DNA from: Tomocerus qinae
Lineage: Eukaryota > Arthropoda > Collembola > Entomobryomorpha > Tomoceridae
Assembly (NCBI GenBank): GCA_020055645.1
Contig: CM034546.1
Location: 111,817,375-111,881,374, forward strand
Direction of reading: 5' to 3'
DNA length: 64,000 nt
A model generated the notes under the pieces. That model worked only from the letters and a program-made list of their open reading frames with translations, made no database searches and was not told where the DNA came from. The translations under genes and the position numbers were made by a program. Shown here piece after piece: positions 12,865 through 26,900 of this stretch (position 1 is the first letter of the stretch; every line of letters starts with the position of its first letter).

Positions 12865-14769
12865 TGTACCTTAACCTGCTTCAATGAAACTTCTATTTCC
12901 TACAGCATTGCTATTTATTATGTAAGCTTTACCTTTTGCATTCGATCGAGTCCATTTTTTTTCTTTTTTATACTCATAGTCTCTATTAGTGAGATATATT
13001 TACCTTACCCTCTTGGATATAGATAAGAAATAACTAAGTTTGCAAACCGTTGCCTGAACTGATTTTTGGCTCTGCTTAGTTTGCCGTGCGTGATTGACGG
13101 AACAGAATCTTGCTAGTAACAATAAGGATTGCTAAGCTCGGCTTAGTGGAACTAAGCAAAACTAAATCAAGACACTTTTATATCTTGAACCTACCTAGTA
13201 TGTACATTCGTTTAGTATCTTGACTCCTGACTACTTGTGGTGCCCATTTCTCCAGAAAAACCAAAGTAAACCAGAAATCATATTGGTAGCATTGGAGAAC
13301 GGGAAGTACGTGATCTCCTAGAGGAATTTTACTGTGATGTACGCTATTTTATCATGTTAGCCTTTTAGCGTCCCACTGTCGATTAATTTTATGATCTTGC
13401 ATATATTTATCTTGCCAATAATTCTATAAGGTATGTTTTGAATATCTGAAAGCAATATTAACATTTATTTATTTAATAAAAATATTTATTTCTATGTCCC
13501 ATGTATCCATGTCTCTTGGACTTTGCGGCTTTTTGTTGCAATACGCGTATGCATAACAATAAGCCCACCACGGGTTAAAGTTAAAAGTATTTCCAGATTC
13601 ACCAATGCACACGATTATGCTGGATGCCTATCTTTTGAAATCGAGTCACTCATGCTGCTCCCTATTAGTCAGTATCTGTTAATGATAGATTTCACGAAAT
13701 ATTTTTGTCTAAAATAAAATACCAAATAACACTCAACTATGTCGTGGGGAACTAATATATTAAAAAAGTTGCAAATTGAGAAAAATAATTTCATGCATTC
13801 AATCTAGGGATCAATGAACCTTCAAAACTAGTAATAGGTGATCAGTTCCAATGAAGTCTTCCAACGCTCCAACTGAAAAGTTTGTTTGCAGTTTTCTTCA
13901 AAATAATTTGATTTTGACAATGGAGAATGTGTCCGTTCCAGCGGAGAATTACTGTAAAGTTTTTATTTTGATTCTTATTTCAGTAGCTTGTAGTTGTAGT
14001 TGATAGTTAATAAAGTTTGATGTAAACCAATGGGCATTTTTGGTGTATGTGAATGTCGTGTGCTATGTGCAAAAATAGAGTGCTCATTCATTGCATATCC
14101 GACACACACATGGTGTACGTGAAATACGTTTTTATTAAATAAGTAGGTAGTGTAACTAGTTATGAATTTTGCTGTAGCCGACTTTCCGTTGCGTTATTGC
14201 AACTCAGTAAAAAGAATCTCATGACATCGGCTTCTTTGTGTTCTGTCTAATACAAGTCACACTATATCATCTGATTTAAGCAAACAGTTTTGAAGAAATG
14301 AAAACTAAACAAGGGTTTCATGGACACGAGTGTGGTACGTAATAAAATAACGCATAGCTATACGTAACGAACATCATAAGTTGTTAGCAAGGAGATGTGA
14401 TGCACGGATTGTGAGTGGGTTGCACGCTTACAAAAACACACTATGAATACGTCATGATAAGATTTCTCGGTATACCTTTGCGTATTACTCTGTCATGTTA
14501 CACGCTTACATGTATGTTAGCTCCTTAAATAAACGTTCATGCCCTCATACTGATGTAATAAATATACAACTCTTTGTACACGAAGTTGTAAAGCTATATT
14601 AATACTCGAGCATATTATTGTCATTCCATGCCAATTTTTGTATTGAAATTCCGACCCGGTTCCTTTATAGTTGGAGCATTATAGGAAAGTCTATAGTAAA
14701 TACTATTTGCTAAGTAATTTGGTACAAAACAGATTTATAATTGCTTTCTATAATTTTGAATTTATGTAG
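12865..14769. other. Non-coding DNA with a cluster of short inverted repeats
   Basis: No gene was recognised. TGCTTAGTTT (13073-13082) is inverted at 13150-13158 (AACTAAGCA), with a further small CTAAG...CTTAG stem just before the second copy. The rest is AT-rich single-copy-looking DNA. Confidence 0.5.
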
Positions 14770-14934
14770 AGACAACGGGAGGCGGTTGGGGAGCAGAGCA
14801 TGAATATGAAGTCTGGCTGTGAAAGACGTCGCATTTGCACCAGCTACGACGACCACTTCTCCAACAACCTACAAGTACGAAGACACAGTAAGATTTATCG
14901 CCAACACCTAATAGACAATCGCAACATCGATTGA
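14770..14934 (+). other. Exon-like open patch, unassigned
   Basis: Immediately after a TAG that could serve as an acceptor, one frame stays open for 54 codons to TGA at 14932-14934. The DNA is clearly GC-richer than its flanks and rich in CG dinucleotides. The peptide includes GCERRRICTSYDDHF and then NNLQVRRH. A GTAAGA donor-like site lies at 14888, which would give a 118-base exon. A second frame is open just downstream (about 14912-15020) and includes SVVPTILTFIFAF. I recognise no family. It could be a small exon of an unseen gene, a 5' UTR exon or chance. Confidence 0.2.
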
Positions 14935-17900
14935 AGAGTCTGTCGTGCCGACTATACTCACCTTCATTTTCGCATTCAACTATTCTTCACTCACAGAAAT
15001 ATTCTGCACACAAGGTAACTTAATGCAGTAGTCAGTCAGTAGGTAGTCATTAGTAGAAGTAAGTTGTTTTTAAAATGACAAAATGTCAACCAATAATTCA
15101 TACGGCACAACTCGAATGGTTTACTCTCTGGAATATAGTACAAACTTATATAAGTCTGTCCATCCAATCTCTATACGGCTCTGCATACTATAAGAACTGT
15201 ATATTTAATAATATAAACAAAACCAGCAGTTCCACTTTTTAATAGGATTAACTTCTCCTGTAAGAAAGGAAATTGAAAATCTGTGCTGTGTTCCCTAAGT
15301 GTCTCCTCTATAATTTACTGGCTAGTAAAAAGGATCAGTGCTCAGCTACAGTTACTACCTATACATAAACCCACGGGTAGCTTTGGGTCCCTGCCTATAC
15401 TGTCGTTCTTGTTTAGATTGGAAAATAGTGAAAAGAAAATTTTCCATTTCCACTCCAACACATTCATTCCTTCATTTAATCATCAAACATAATATAATTA
15501 TAACATCAAGTCCAATCGTGTCTATCTGTAAGCTTTATATACAGATAGTAATTGGATATAGACATTCGTTGAAATTTAAAGATAAAAGGTTACTTCACCT
15601 AGGACAGTTGTTAATTTTGTAAAGCAATTGACATTATTTTACATCTTACTAACTACACAATTACAGATTCTCAAGTTTTATCAAATGGTAGTAGAAAAGA
15701 TAAAGGTTAACAAACAAGCTAAGTGTATCCTGTGCACTATAATTTGGCTAAAGAAGCTATAAACATTCTCCATAATGCATCAGCATGCAGAAAGTCGAAG
15801 TAAATTACGCAGTAGTAAAAGCTTGATGTTGGAGAGAATGCATAATAATACGGAATTTCAATACTCTCGGGTCTCTTTTAAGCAACGCAGCGTGTTTCTT
15901 CTTAACTAAAGACAAACTGTCAAGCAATGCTCAAATACGTCTTACATACAATTAGTGAAGAATGCGATGTATTTACTATAGATTCAATAAGTATGCTGCC
16001 AGTGTAGAGGGAAAATAGAGTTATAAATTCTGGAACAACTAATCCGTTGTCGCTCTCATTTGTTTCAATGAACTATACATAAATAAATCTCTCTATATAT
16101 ATTTATATAAATATATACAGTTGGATGTACAGAAGAGTGGAGCTAAAGGGTTGATATAATATTTTATATTTCCAAATGGAAAGTTTTAAAAAGAGAAAAT
16201 TATGAATTTACCTAGGAAGAGTAGGAAAGAGAGACAATTGAAGTGTTGGGCTAAAAAGAAAAATTGAAGATTTCTTTTAGCTCGCTTCACTTGATTTGTT
16301 CAGCTCTTCTGTTCTGTGAGATACGACGACTTTTATTGTTCGTCGAGAGACGATTTCTGTGGATGCTAAATACACACGCAGGTACACATGGTAGATATAT
16401 ACAAAAGACAGGAATTCTATCTATGCTTTGAGATACACTGGGTATTTATGTTAGCTATGTTGAAAGCATGTTCAATAGGACTAGTTCTGTACGTATTAAG
16501 GATGTACGTATGTATACTTATCTGAAGAGTTATTACTTATATATTAGGCATTCAGCCTCTACTCCGTGCATACGTAGTAAAGCAGTGTTTCTGATGTAGG
16601 TATGGGAGTAGAGAATTGGAACTTGTATAATTTAACGAGAGAATTAAATGTGTTATGTGTTTCACTGTTGAAGTTTAGCCCCCGCCTTGGTATTCATATC
16701 CTAGTAAATTACAAGTCTACACAGGAAATATTCATTGTTCATTCCACTCATTGGTAAAGAGAGAGAGAAAGAGAGATAGTTATTCCTGGGATAACACACA
16801 TATCTGAAGATACACACACCCACGGCATTCATACATCTCTAGTGGTTGTGAGACTACAGGTCTTATCTTTAGGAACACAACTGTGAGCAGATGAGCATTT
16901 TCATTTGGTTGATGGAACTTTTCGCAGTTGGCTTTGACGAGCTGAGACAATAGACAGGGAAGCAGAAGGACTCGTTAAAGTTAGTGATGAAGGAGCACAG
17001 CATTAAGAACAAGACAGAAGAATCGACAGAATGGTTTTCTTTTACTTCTCCTATGTTCAGGGCTGTGAGTTGACGTTTTCTATGCAAAGAAGTGTCGTGT
17101 GGAATGGGAGAGACAGAGCCAGACGAGACCAAAGTTGACGAGGACTACTTTTAAATTTAGAGAAATCGACTGATCCGACTTTGTAATAAAAAGAAAAGAA
17201 TGGAGATGCAAGTATTTCAAGTCAAGATGACTTTTAGGCAGACAGTTCTAGCATATAAGTATAGTGAGTGTGTAATGTAGTGTGGAAAGTGTATAATATT
17301 GTTCTTCTAGAATAGAGTTATAGTAAGCAATGGCATTCGTTTTTTGAATTGATGTATTTAACAGAGTAGTATGAGGAGGAACAATGTCTTGATTCCCTAC
17401 AATTTCTCTGCATGTGTAAATGCATTTGTGTTATAGTAAATTGGAAGATGTAGGTAGTTCTTGTAGATTACTCACTTTCTAACGTTGGGAAGAAAGACAG
17501 AAAAATGAAAAAGGAGTAAGAGAAAGAAGTGCGGTGTGGTTCGGCAGGCATTCATTAGAAAAAGGCAAGTCAAAAATGAATGAATTATATTCATGAAATC
17601 CATCTTACACTGATTGCATCTGAATAGAGCTTTCCTAGCGTGGTGAGTGAGTTTTCTTCATTTTGACTCTTCTACAGAGTTTCTAACTGTATATAACAAG
17701 TGTGCTACTTCGAACTGATTCCTCATGCTTCCTTTCTTCTCGTACACATCGTATTACTTTGGTTTTCAAAGGAAGAGAGATGTGAATAAAACGAAAAAAG
17801 TGTTATCCGAGCAGATCGTGTCCTATGGCTTGGGTTTAGTAACGGATGTTAGATGCAAAGGGGAAAGTCTGTTTCGATAAGATAGGAAATATGAGTCGGA

Positions 17901-20900
17901 AGAAGTGAACGAAACGGAAAAATAAAATCAGAATAGAATCAAAATGAGTGTTCTCCCAAAGTAGTTTCTGTATACGGAAACAGGGACACGTGACTCGTGA
18001 GGGAAAGGTGCACCAAAGCAAGTCATGCCAAACCAAATCAGATCAAACCACAAATATTCCAAAACGTAAGGTATGTATCAAGAGTCGAGCCTTGATCTTG
18101 ATGCTTTTCTTATTGTGCACTGTTTCCTTTCTCCTATACACACTAAGAACCTACGATAACCCATACCCATTTTCTATATTACACACTAACAATAAATAAG
18201 CAGTACGTATTACAATACTCGTGTCAATATAGTCTCATTCTAGACGCATAGCTCGTAGTAAATGGGATAGAGTAAAGCCAAAGTGAACATTGAAGAGTCA
18301 AAGAGTACGCGTTCTTTCTTATTTCTTCATATTATAGTCAAGTAGAAATCCTTCGTGTCCTTTCTTTTTCCACTGCATGTAAATATAATTTTGCAATGTG
18401 CACTAAGGTTCTCATACTCATAATGCTATAAGTATACGATGTTGATACACCTACATGCATTAATAATACACTTATATAGGAGATATAGGAGAAAGTATTT
18501 TCTTGGTGAAGAAAGAGGTGAAAAAGGAAAGTTTCTCTAGTGTCATGGTTAGCATTGGAGGAAGAAATAGTCTTTGTCGTCAGTCTTGTCTCTTCCTAAG
18601 TATTGACAGCAGATGCAAGTTGCAATAGTCGGTGGAACAAAGACACAGGGATCAAGGCTTGGCTCTCTGTCTATTGTATGTAGGTAATGTTGGTTAAAAT
18701 TCCCAGCATGAAGTTTATTCTTTTGGGTTTGTCGGAGACGTAAAAAGGCGGGACGACAACAGGGATGTTTTAGATGGTCCTCCAGATGAAATGATGGCAT
18801 CTCTCCTTTTATATACATGGTTTTCGGGGACGATCGAGTTATGCTTCTTTGTCGTGATCTGAATTGAAACTTTGTTGAGAGGACAGAGTCAAGTGTGTGC
18901 ACCCATACCGTACCTAAATACATATATTTGTCTCTATTGATATATGTACAACTCACTCCTGTACAGACAGACAAAACAGACATATACTATTCATCTGTAT
19001 TATGTATGTATATCTACATATGAATGCAGCAAGGACACATTCTCCTGCACGTAGTCGTAAAACTACTACTCTACGACATAAGCTAACAAAGTCAAATCAA
19101 GTCATACACTACTACTTAACTACGGGGGCCTTTAACTTTCTCCACCCCCAGGAATCTCAAAAGTGCGGATGGAAATAAATTTTAAATCTAGCGTCCTTCC
19201 TAACAGTATTTTTCGAAATGTGTCCTATTGCCCCTCCTGAATATTTTTTTGGCTACAGAAATACAAGGACACTCAAGGAATAGGTATACCTACGGAAAGT
19301 ACAGTTACTTACACATCAGCAGTACAGATACTTACACTCCAGATGTAGTAAATCCAAAGGAGAGAGTCAAGTGTGGAAAAAAGAGGAAGCCAAGTTAAAC
19401 GAAGTCAAGTCAAGCCAAACCACATTTCACTCCCAGCTACCCACACATTCGTAACTATCTCTCCTAGGATGACATGACATACGGCCGCGACTATGTATTT
19501 ATATAGGTACACATTCAAGATAGCGACATATTCTGAAATCCCTATCTACAAAACGTTAAAAGTAGATACTCAAGTTAGTACAAGGGTAAGTACGATGTAA
19601 GAATGTATCCTATGCACCTATATTTTTAGGTGTAGGATTTTTGTCTAGGTTTGTCTAAGCAGGTTCAGAACTGGGCTTCTGGTAAGTAAAGTACAATATG
19701 ACATGACATAGACACCGTTTCGACTGTCTTCGTCTGTCTCCTTGCCTATCATCTTCCTAACATTTTCTCCATTGTGCACAATTGACAGACATGATGCTAC
19801 AGATACATAATAGGCTTCCATTGTATTCCTCTCTATTGTGCAATTCTATAAAGTCAAGTGAGTGTCTGTTGATGATCTGCTCTTTTCTTCTCCTGCTCTT
19901 CTTTATTTGTTCCATATCCACCGGATACTTGTACTTCTACCTGGAGTAGACTTGTTTTGTTATCCATTCTTTCCTTCATCTTTTTCTGGTCTATCCCTCA
20001 GCTTACACACATGTGGAATGACGTCTGGCTTATGACAACGTGAGGACGTCTATTCTTTCCCATTATGTCACAGTACCTTTACTCATATCTAAGAGCAATC
20101 ACATATGGTTGTAAAATTCCAAAAGAAAGTGAAGCTTTAGAGTAACAATAGCAGAATGACTAAATCGAGACACGAAAAAACCAACAAAAGAATCTGCAGA
20201 ACTTGTAATTACCAGATTGCATTAGTATAACCGTAAATACAGAGAAGTACAGGTAGGATCCAATTTGATTGCTTGTCCATAACTTTCATTGTACTTTTGT
20301 AACTGTCAAATGCCAGTTCATTCATGCATTGACTCAAATAAAAGTGCTTCGGTTTCATCATTTCTTTCAGTTTCTTCATTGTACGCATTAATAGTGTATT
20401 CTGCATTTCATTACTGCTGAGATCTCATCTTAGAACACATATAAATATGTTTTCGTTGAATATGTAAAATGTGACAAAGTGTCAAAATGTTCAGAATATG
20501 ACAAGTCGTATCAATTTTTCTATGACCTAAGTAGAGAGTTATTATTCGTTCGGTTTGACAATTATTTCTGCAAGGATTATTGTTTATTTAGCTTATTACA
20601 ACGTGAAGCTCATGTTGATACTGACAGTTTCTTTCTTGTAGAAAAATATGAATCGTTACAGAATGAGAATTTTGTATACTTACTACATGTGCAAATATTG
20701 ACACTAGAAACTCATTCAATGACATATTCTATTGCTGCATCCATGACCTAAGGATGTGAGCGTTAAAGAGGGGCATTGCAAAAATCCTCACAAGGAGGAT
20801 CTTAAAATTCGTACACGGAATGTATGAAACACTTTCAACTTCAGAATGGCAAGAAAAGGATTACTACAGATAATTTTTATTTCTTTATAGGAGGTTGTTT

Positions 20901-23900
20901 TGGACATAAGAAAATGATGCACATTATTATGTTGAATTTGAATGAAGCAATTCCTTCCGCCTGCTTGGAATTTCTTAAGATGATTCCATTGCTGCTGGTA
21001 TAATAATATTATGTAGGAGTTGTACATACTTTGTTCATTTGTTGTGGAGGGGTTAGACGTAGTTGAGAGGGTTAGAATAAGTAGAAGTAGGTGGATAATA
21101 GTTCATAATTCATAACATAACATAAATACCATTAGGAGATGGGGAATAGAAATGACGTGCATATCATTGTAAACAAGAAGAAGGAGTTCTAATATTCTGT
21201 TTGTGCTGTTGAGTATTTGTTGTCTTGTCTTACCTTACCTTATCTGTTATTCTGCACCGTTCTTTAGTGCTTTGAAAGGCCATTATATTGTGAGCCGAGC
21301 TAATAGAATAGTTTACTTTAGTTACTGTTATCTTTCTGACATCCGAAGAGTAATGTTAGTCTAGACAAGAGAGAAGGAGAGAGAAAAGACCATACATCAG
21401 CAAAGTAAGACTCTCTGGGAAGACATCAGAGCAAACCTGTAATGTGAGTAGCAATAGGTATTTCTCTTCTGCCTATATTAGCCATATACATAGTATAGTA
21501 TCAATTTTATAAGAGATAGTGTAACATATGTGAAAGAAGAGGAATCCTGCCTACCCCGTTAGTAGATGGATACATTTCTATATCTTACATTGAGTAATTC
21601 TTTGTAGTATCTAGCTGAGCTTGCTTTTACACGGCAGAAGAACTTGAAAGGAAATTCACCTTGGAAGGTTAGGAAAAGTGTAAGTAGAGTAGGACGGAGT
21701 AGGAATTGTATTTTGTGTATCTAGAGATAGAAAAAACATAAAGTAGAAAGCAATACTTGACTTAGTGAGGTCTACTTAAGTTGAGTGTCGTGAAAAGAGG
21801 CTACATAAAAGATGGCTAATCAATATGCCATCAAAAAATTTCAGTGGATAGATGGGTGGACTTGACGTGGACTGGTGTTCGCAGTAGTTGAATGTTGGCC
21901 ACGACCATAGCTATCTGATGTTGTTTATTTAGCTTGACAGGTTGAAGTTGAAAGGGGACTAAATTCTGAATTGGACTTTGAAGACGCAAGTGGAAGAAGG
22001 TCTACTTCTGCACATCTTTTTTCTTTGTATGTAATGGAGTTTGGAGAGGGAGTTATATACATCAGGTATTAGTAGAGGGAAAGTCAGGTGAAAGTGCTTT
22101 TAGTGGCGAGTCCAGTTGGAGTGAGTTGGATTCAGTTAAGCGGTACAGGTAAGTAAAGCCTATAGAGGTATATACCAAGAAATGTGTAGTGAATCGTCGT
22201 AGGCAAACATAAAAGTGTAAGTTAAGTCATTTGAAGGAAGGGCAGGGCGAGTCAAGTCAGTTAGCCAAGTGAGTGAGTGAGTTGAGTAGTGGAGACGATG
22301 TAATGTATCTGTCTTGATGTCTGTGTACTTGACTAAGAGCGTAAGAGAGATAGAGAGGCATGTATGTATATAGTGTGAATAGTGCTGGATGGGCAGTGGG
22401 GAAGTTCTATAGGTAAACTTACATGCACTTAGGTATGGCATAGTTGTACTTGTACTATTTCGTTCCACTGAACTCACGGCTGAATTATTTAACTCTCTGG
22501 AGTAAATTATTCACTGAATTACCCGTTTTCTCTCCAGGCTCTCTCTCTCTCTCATGTTCTACTCTAGTGTAAATTTTTCAATACCATTATAGGAAAGTTC
22601 ATGTCAAGCTAACGTCGTTGGAAGAGCCAACGGCAAAAGCGTAAACGTATATTCTAATGTGTCTGTAGGAAAGACAGTCTATATGTAATGTATCTGAAGG
22701 TACTTCAGTTCCTGAGCTTGTGTACATTCTATCGTCTCAAGAATGTAGTTACGGAGCAGTTACCTACACACTTTCTGTAATAGCAACGTAAACGAACTCA
22801 AGTCAACTCTCTATCTAGTGAGAGTGGGAAGGAAAAGAAGGTAGCATCTATATACTACTACATCTTAAACACAATTGTACATAATAGTGCAGATACAAAA
22901 TAAGGAAGAGATATGGAATGAGGATGAGACTTCTCAGAATGCATTTACTCACTCGCATCCTCGACATCAAATCTATATTCCCTATAAAGTTCTCTAGACT
23001 GCCGAAAGATATTAAACACTAATATCATACACATAGTATATAGATAGTAGTTATTAAGTATGTGTATATAGACAGGTGGATCACCAAATCTAGTACATTC
23101 CCCAGTGCTGTGTAAAGGCAGGCAGGAGGGAAGGAAGGAGTATAGAGACCATCTCGAAGGCATACTTCATTTCGTTAGTGCATACTGCACATAAAGAAAA
23201 TATAAAGGACAAGTGAAATTCTGGTGAAGAAACATGTCTTGGTTGGTGTCTATCATTCTCGCCTGGCATTGGGCACAACGCCTGAGTGCACTTATTAGCG
23301 TGTCTAGCATGGTAGTCCGAATGGTGAGTAAGTTATAGGAATGTATGTATGGGGTAGGTATTTGAGTAGCACTAGTTCATCTCGTTGACTGGGGCTTGTC
23401 TTTGGGTTTTGTGCCATTACTATTGCCTTATGATTAGACAGCTCCACTCCTAAAGTATTAATAGACCATTATAATGCATTATGAAGAGAACGAGCGGAAA
23501 GACACATTAGCTGGGCAGAAGGAACTGAGCTGAGACTGTGGGCACTATCTCCATCCTGCCCCTTCCCCATCAATTCCCATTATCTTCCCGTACATATTTC
23601 ATCTCCCTATTATATATGCCTGGCTTACATACTAAGCGGAATAAACCAAACCTTCCCATTTGGAAATTGGACTCGTGATATTCCTATTAGGGATATATCA
23701 TTCATAGCTCCGTTTTCTTCTCAGTAAATTATATCTTTCCGCAAGGAGAGCCGCAGAACTGAATATTTCAATTGATTGATTGATCGCTTACTAAATATTT
23801 ATGGGGTAGCGCACAAATCACCTATAAAACATTTTCTCAGAGTTATTATAGCGTAGAAAGAAAGTATGAGAGTGAGAGAAGAGGATAAGCAGAGGCGAGA

Positions 23901-26900
23901 GGAGGTTCTGACTAGTCAACTGCACAATCTATATAGGTGGAGTTTTATATATTTATGGAGCAGTATAAACATGCAAATATATACCTTGTTAATGTATTCG
24001 TGGCCAGAACGTAAAATATACTAACGCTATGTACGTCAGCGCTTGAGACAAAGCACCAATTATTTGTACAACTGTAACTCTTAAGGTGTTACTCTTACAA
24101 GTGTTCTCAATCCTGACGGGAGTTTAGTTCTTTTGATATGCCCAATATAGACCTTATTATGGCTAGCTTTAGCTATAATATTATGTACTCATACATGCAT
24201 GGCTATTTAATAATAGTTGCGTTGATTTGTTGCTTTGATATTTTATGTAAAGCGTTGCTTTACTACTTTAGATGTTGTCTGCCTCTAATGCCAGCCTTAG
24301 TCTACTTTCCCCTTGGCTTTCCTCCACCAATGTAATTGTCCTCTCCGGAAAATAGATAACAGAATGGAAATGCGTGAAATTAAATTCGGCATACAGAGTA
24401 TCGCTGAAAAGAAATTTCTCCGACCTCCGACGCGACCTAGTCATCAAAGAAACTTGAGACTTCTACTTTGGCGTGAAAAGTGACGCGAGTGAAATTCTTT
24501 GTACAGACCAAATTTGACATTTCACATGAAGTAGTATATGGAAGGATCAGAATGTGCGTGTAGTATATACTTTACAATATCCATATGTATATTTCTTATT
24601 TATAAGTTGGTTCTCTCATGTGTTCATGTACAAATCGATAAATAGGTACAGAATACTAGAGAGTAGAAATGTATTCTGATGCGGTGTGGCAGGTAGTGGA
24701 GAAAACCAAAGAAACTCTCGATTCTCCAGTGTGAACACCCAGCATGGAACTAGCCAAACCAATAATTATGATTTCCCGAGCACACAAGCCACTGAAAACT
24801 TGGTCAAGGCAAACTTTCTATTAGCTTGTTTATACCTATATAAGTAGTATGTAGGTATAGTAGCTACGGATTATATATTATTTATGTAGCTATAAGTTAT
24901 ACTATTGGTTAGGAAAAAATAGAGCTAAGTGCTACGTACGGTTTACTTAGGTACGCATTAGGAATATGAATATAAGAAAAACAAGCTGCCCATTTGACTC
25001 AACTTTACATGCCATCACGGCTAAAACAGCAATGCATTGCAATGCTAAGTAAGCAAAGAACAAATGTAAAGCTTGAACTACCGCACCGACATAACATTCA
25101 ATTCCCTCACAAAAAGAACAGTACGAGAAACAGGAGAGAGAAAGAACGAAAGAAAAGTTTCCGGAAAAAGGAAGGGAAAATGGTACTGTTTGTGTACTAA
25201 AGTTATATACATATACATGTATACGCATATATGTAAAAAATGTACTTCTCTACTCCGAACATACATGGGGTTGGTAGTCTATGTACAATAAATGCATGAA
25301 GACTCCCCAACCTCAAACCCAAGTTTAGTTACTCTTGTAAATACTCTTCCTAAGTAGTTGTATACACAGCAGGCAAGAACAGACAGAGTTCCAGAAACAA
25401 AAACAGAAAGTCTAAAGCCAAAGGTGTTTTCTTTAGCGTATCATTTACCCATGCACTACAGTACCATACCTATAGTAAGGCAAGTTTCAATCTATGGACT
25501 AGAGAAAGCAATGTTTGTTGTTGTTGTTGTACTGTTGAATAGTATATGTTGTTAGTCGGTGGGCAATGAAATGTAACGCTGTGGTGTAAAGTATATTAGA
25601 GAACGTTAAAAGGTGCCTAGAGTGAGTCGCACAAGGGGAAAATCAAGGAATTGCCTTTAGACTTTTAAATGCGAGCCAGATTGTACACGAAGAGGAAATA
25701 TTAAGAAAAAGTGCTCATTCACGTTTCACATTTTCCGTGTAAAGCCGCGTGGTTAGAGACTCTGCACAGTGCGTACTTTGTCCAGCTTAGTACGTACATA
25801 ATATGATCCAATGTTATAAAGCTGCTATTTGAGCTCACCACAGAAATGATTACAATGAGTTGACTAGAGCAGCTTATGTTGCATTTGTCTACTCTGCTAA
25901 TGATTACAAGGCGATAAGAGGGAATAGGTATGTACCCTATTGTACAGATAGTCATAAGATATCCTGGAACAAATTGCACTTTGCCAGCATGGTATTTAAG
26001 AGGTGTACCTTAACAGACGAGACCCGCACAAACATAAAAGTAGATACTATTAGTACAAACTGCCAAGTTACTTCTTCTATAGACAGTGTTAATGTTATGG
26101 GTCCTGTATATATTGTACTATATTCTATATAGTACTTGATAGGTAGTTGAATACTCTGTGTACAAAGCAGAGCAGCATGTTTATACAGTGATATTTACTA
26201 TGTGAAAGGTATTTAGATAGACTGTATGTATTTGTAGTTAGTTACCTACTAGAGGGGTGGTAGAATGTATGCATTAATAGTACTCAAGTGTGTGGAGTGT
26301 GGCTGACTTGTTACTTGTGCTTTTGTGGAGAAGTGCATCGTTTCACGAGTGAAAATTGGTACGCGGAAGGAAAGCTGGCCCATTAGTACCAATCAGTGGA
26401 GAACCCGATTCATACATGGACAACACGAACGTCATAATCAAGAGGTGTTATCATCATCATCGCCATGTCCTCGAGTTGTTCAATTCTTCCTTCTCCGATT
26501 CCTCTACACTTAACCTCCTTGCTAACTTCTACATGCATTAATACAACTTTCATACACACTAGTTACTTACTATTACAACGTACATACTAATATCTACCAT
26601 AAATACTGTAATAGACCCAGGGGAAATACATTTCTCGACCCTTTCTCTCGCAAAACAATATATTTAATCTGGGAGAAGGATTAGTACATATTATTAGAGC
26701 ATTTACGGTATTAAGTGAGGTAAGTTGTAGTACTTTATACTTAGTGAGTAGTCGTGTAGGTATATGACTGTGTATAGTGGTAGTAGTAGTTCCGTTTCGG
26801 CTATCATTATTTCACATTACTTTCTACATTGTGGTACATGGGAGAAAGTACAAGGTACGTAGGAATCTGTCTAATCCTTTCCTACTACTAACTTGTAATT

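Noticed and set aside
16096..16117. 22-bp perfect palindrome of A and T only
   Set aside because: AT-only palindromes arise readily by chance in such DNA, and no flanking element structure was seen.
18549..18983. 144-codon minus-strand open frame with several cysteines
   Set aside because: No family resemblance and no regular cysteine spacing. Length is within chance expectation.
18020..19440. Recurring AAGTCAAGTCAAGCC and CAAACCAAA-like words
   Set aside because: Irregular, degenerate and scattered, with no consistent unit or length. They look like a compositional habit of this genome, not a defined repeat.
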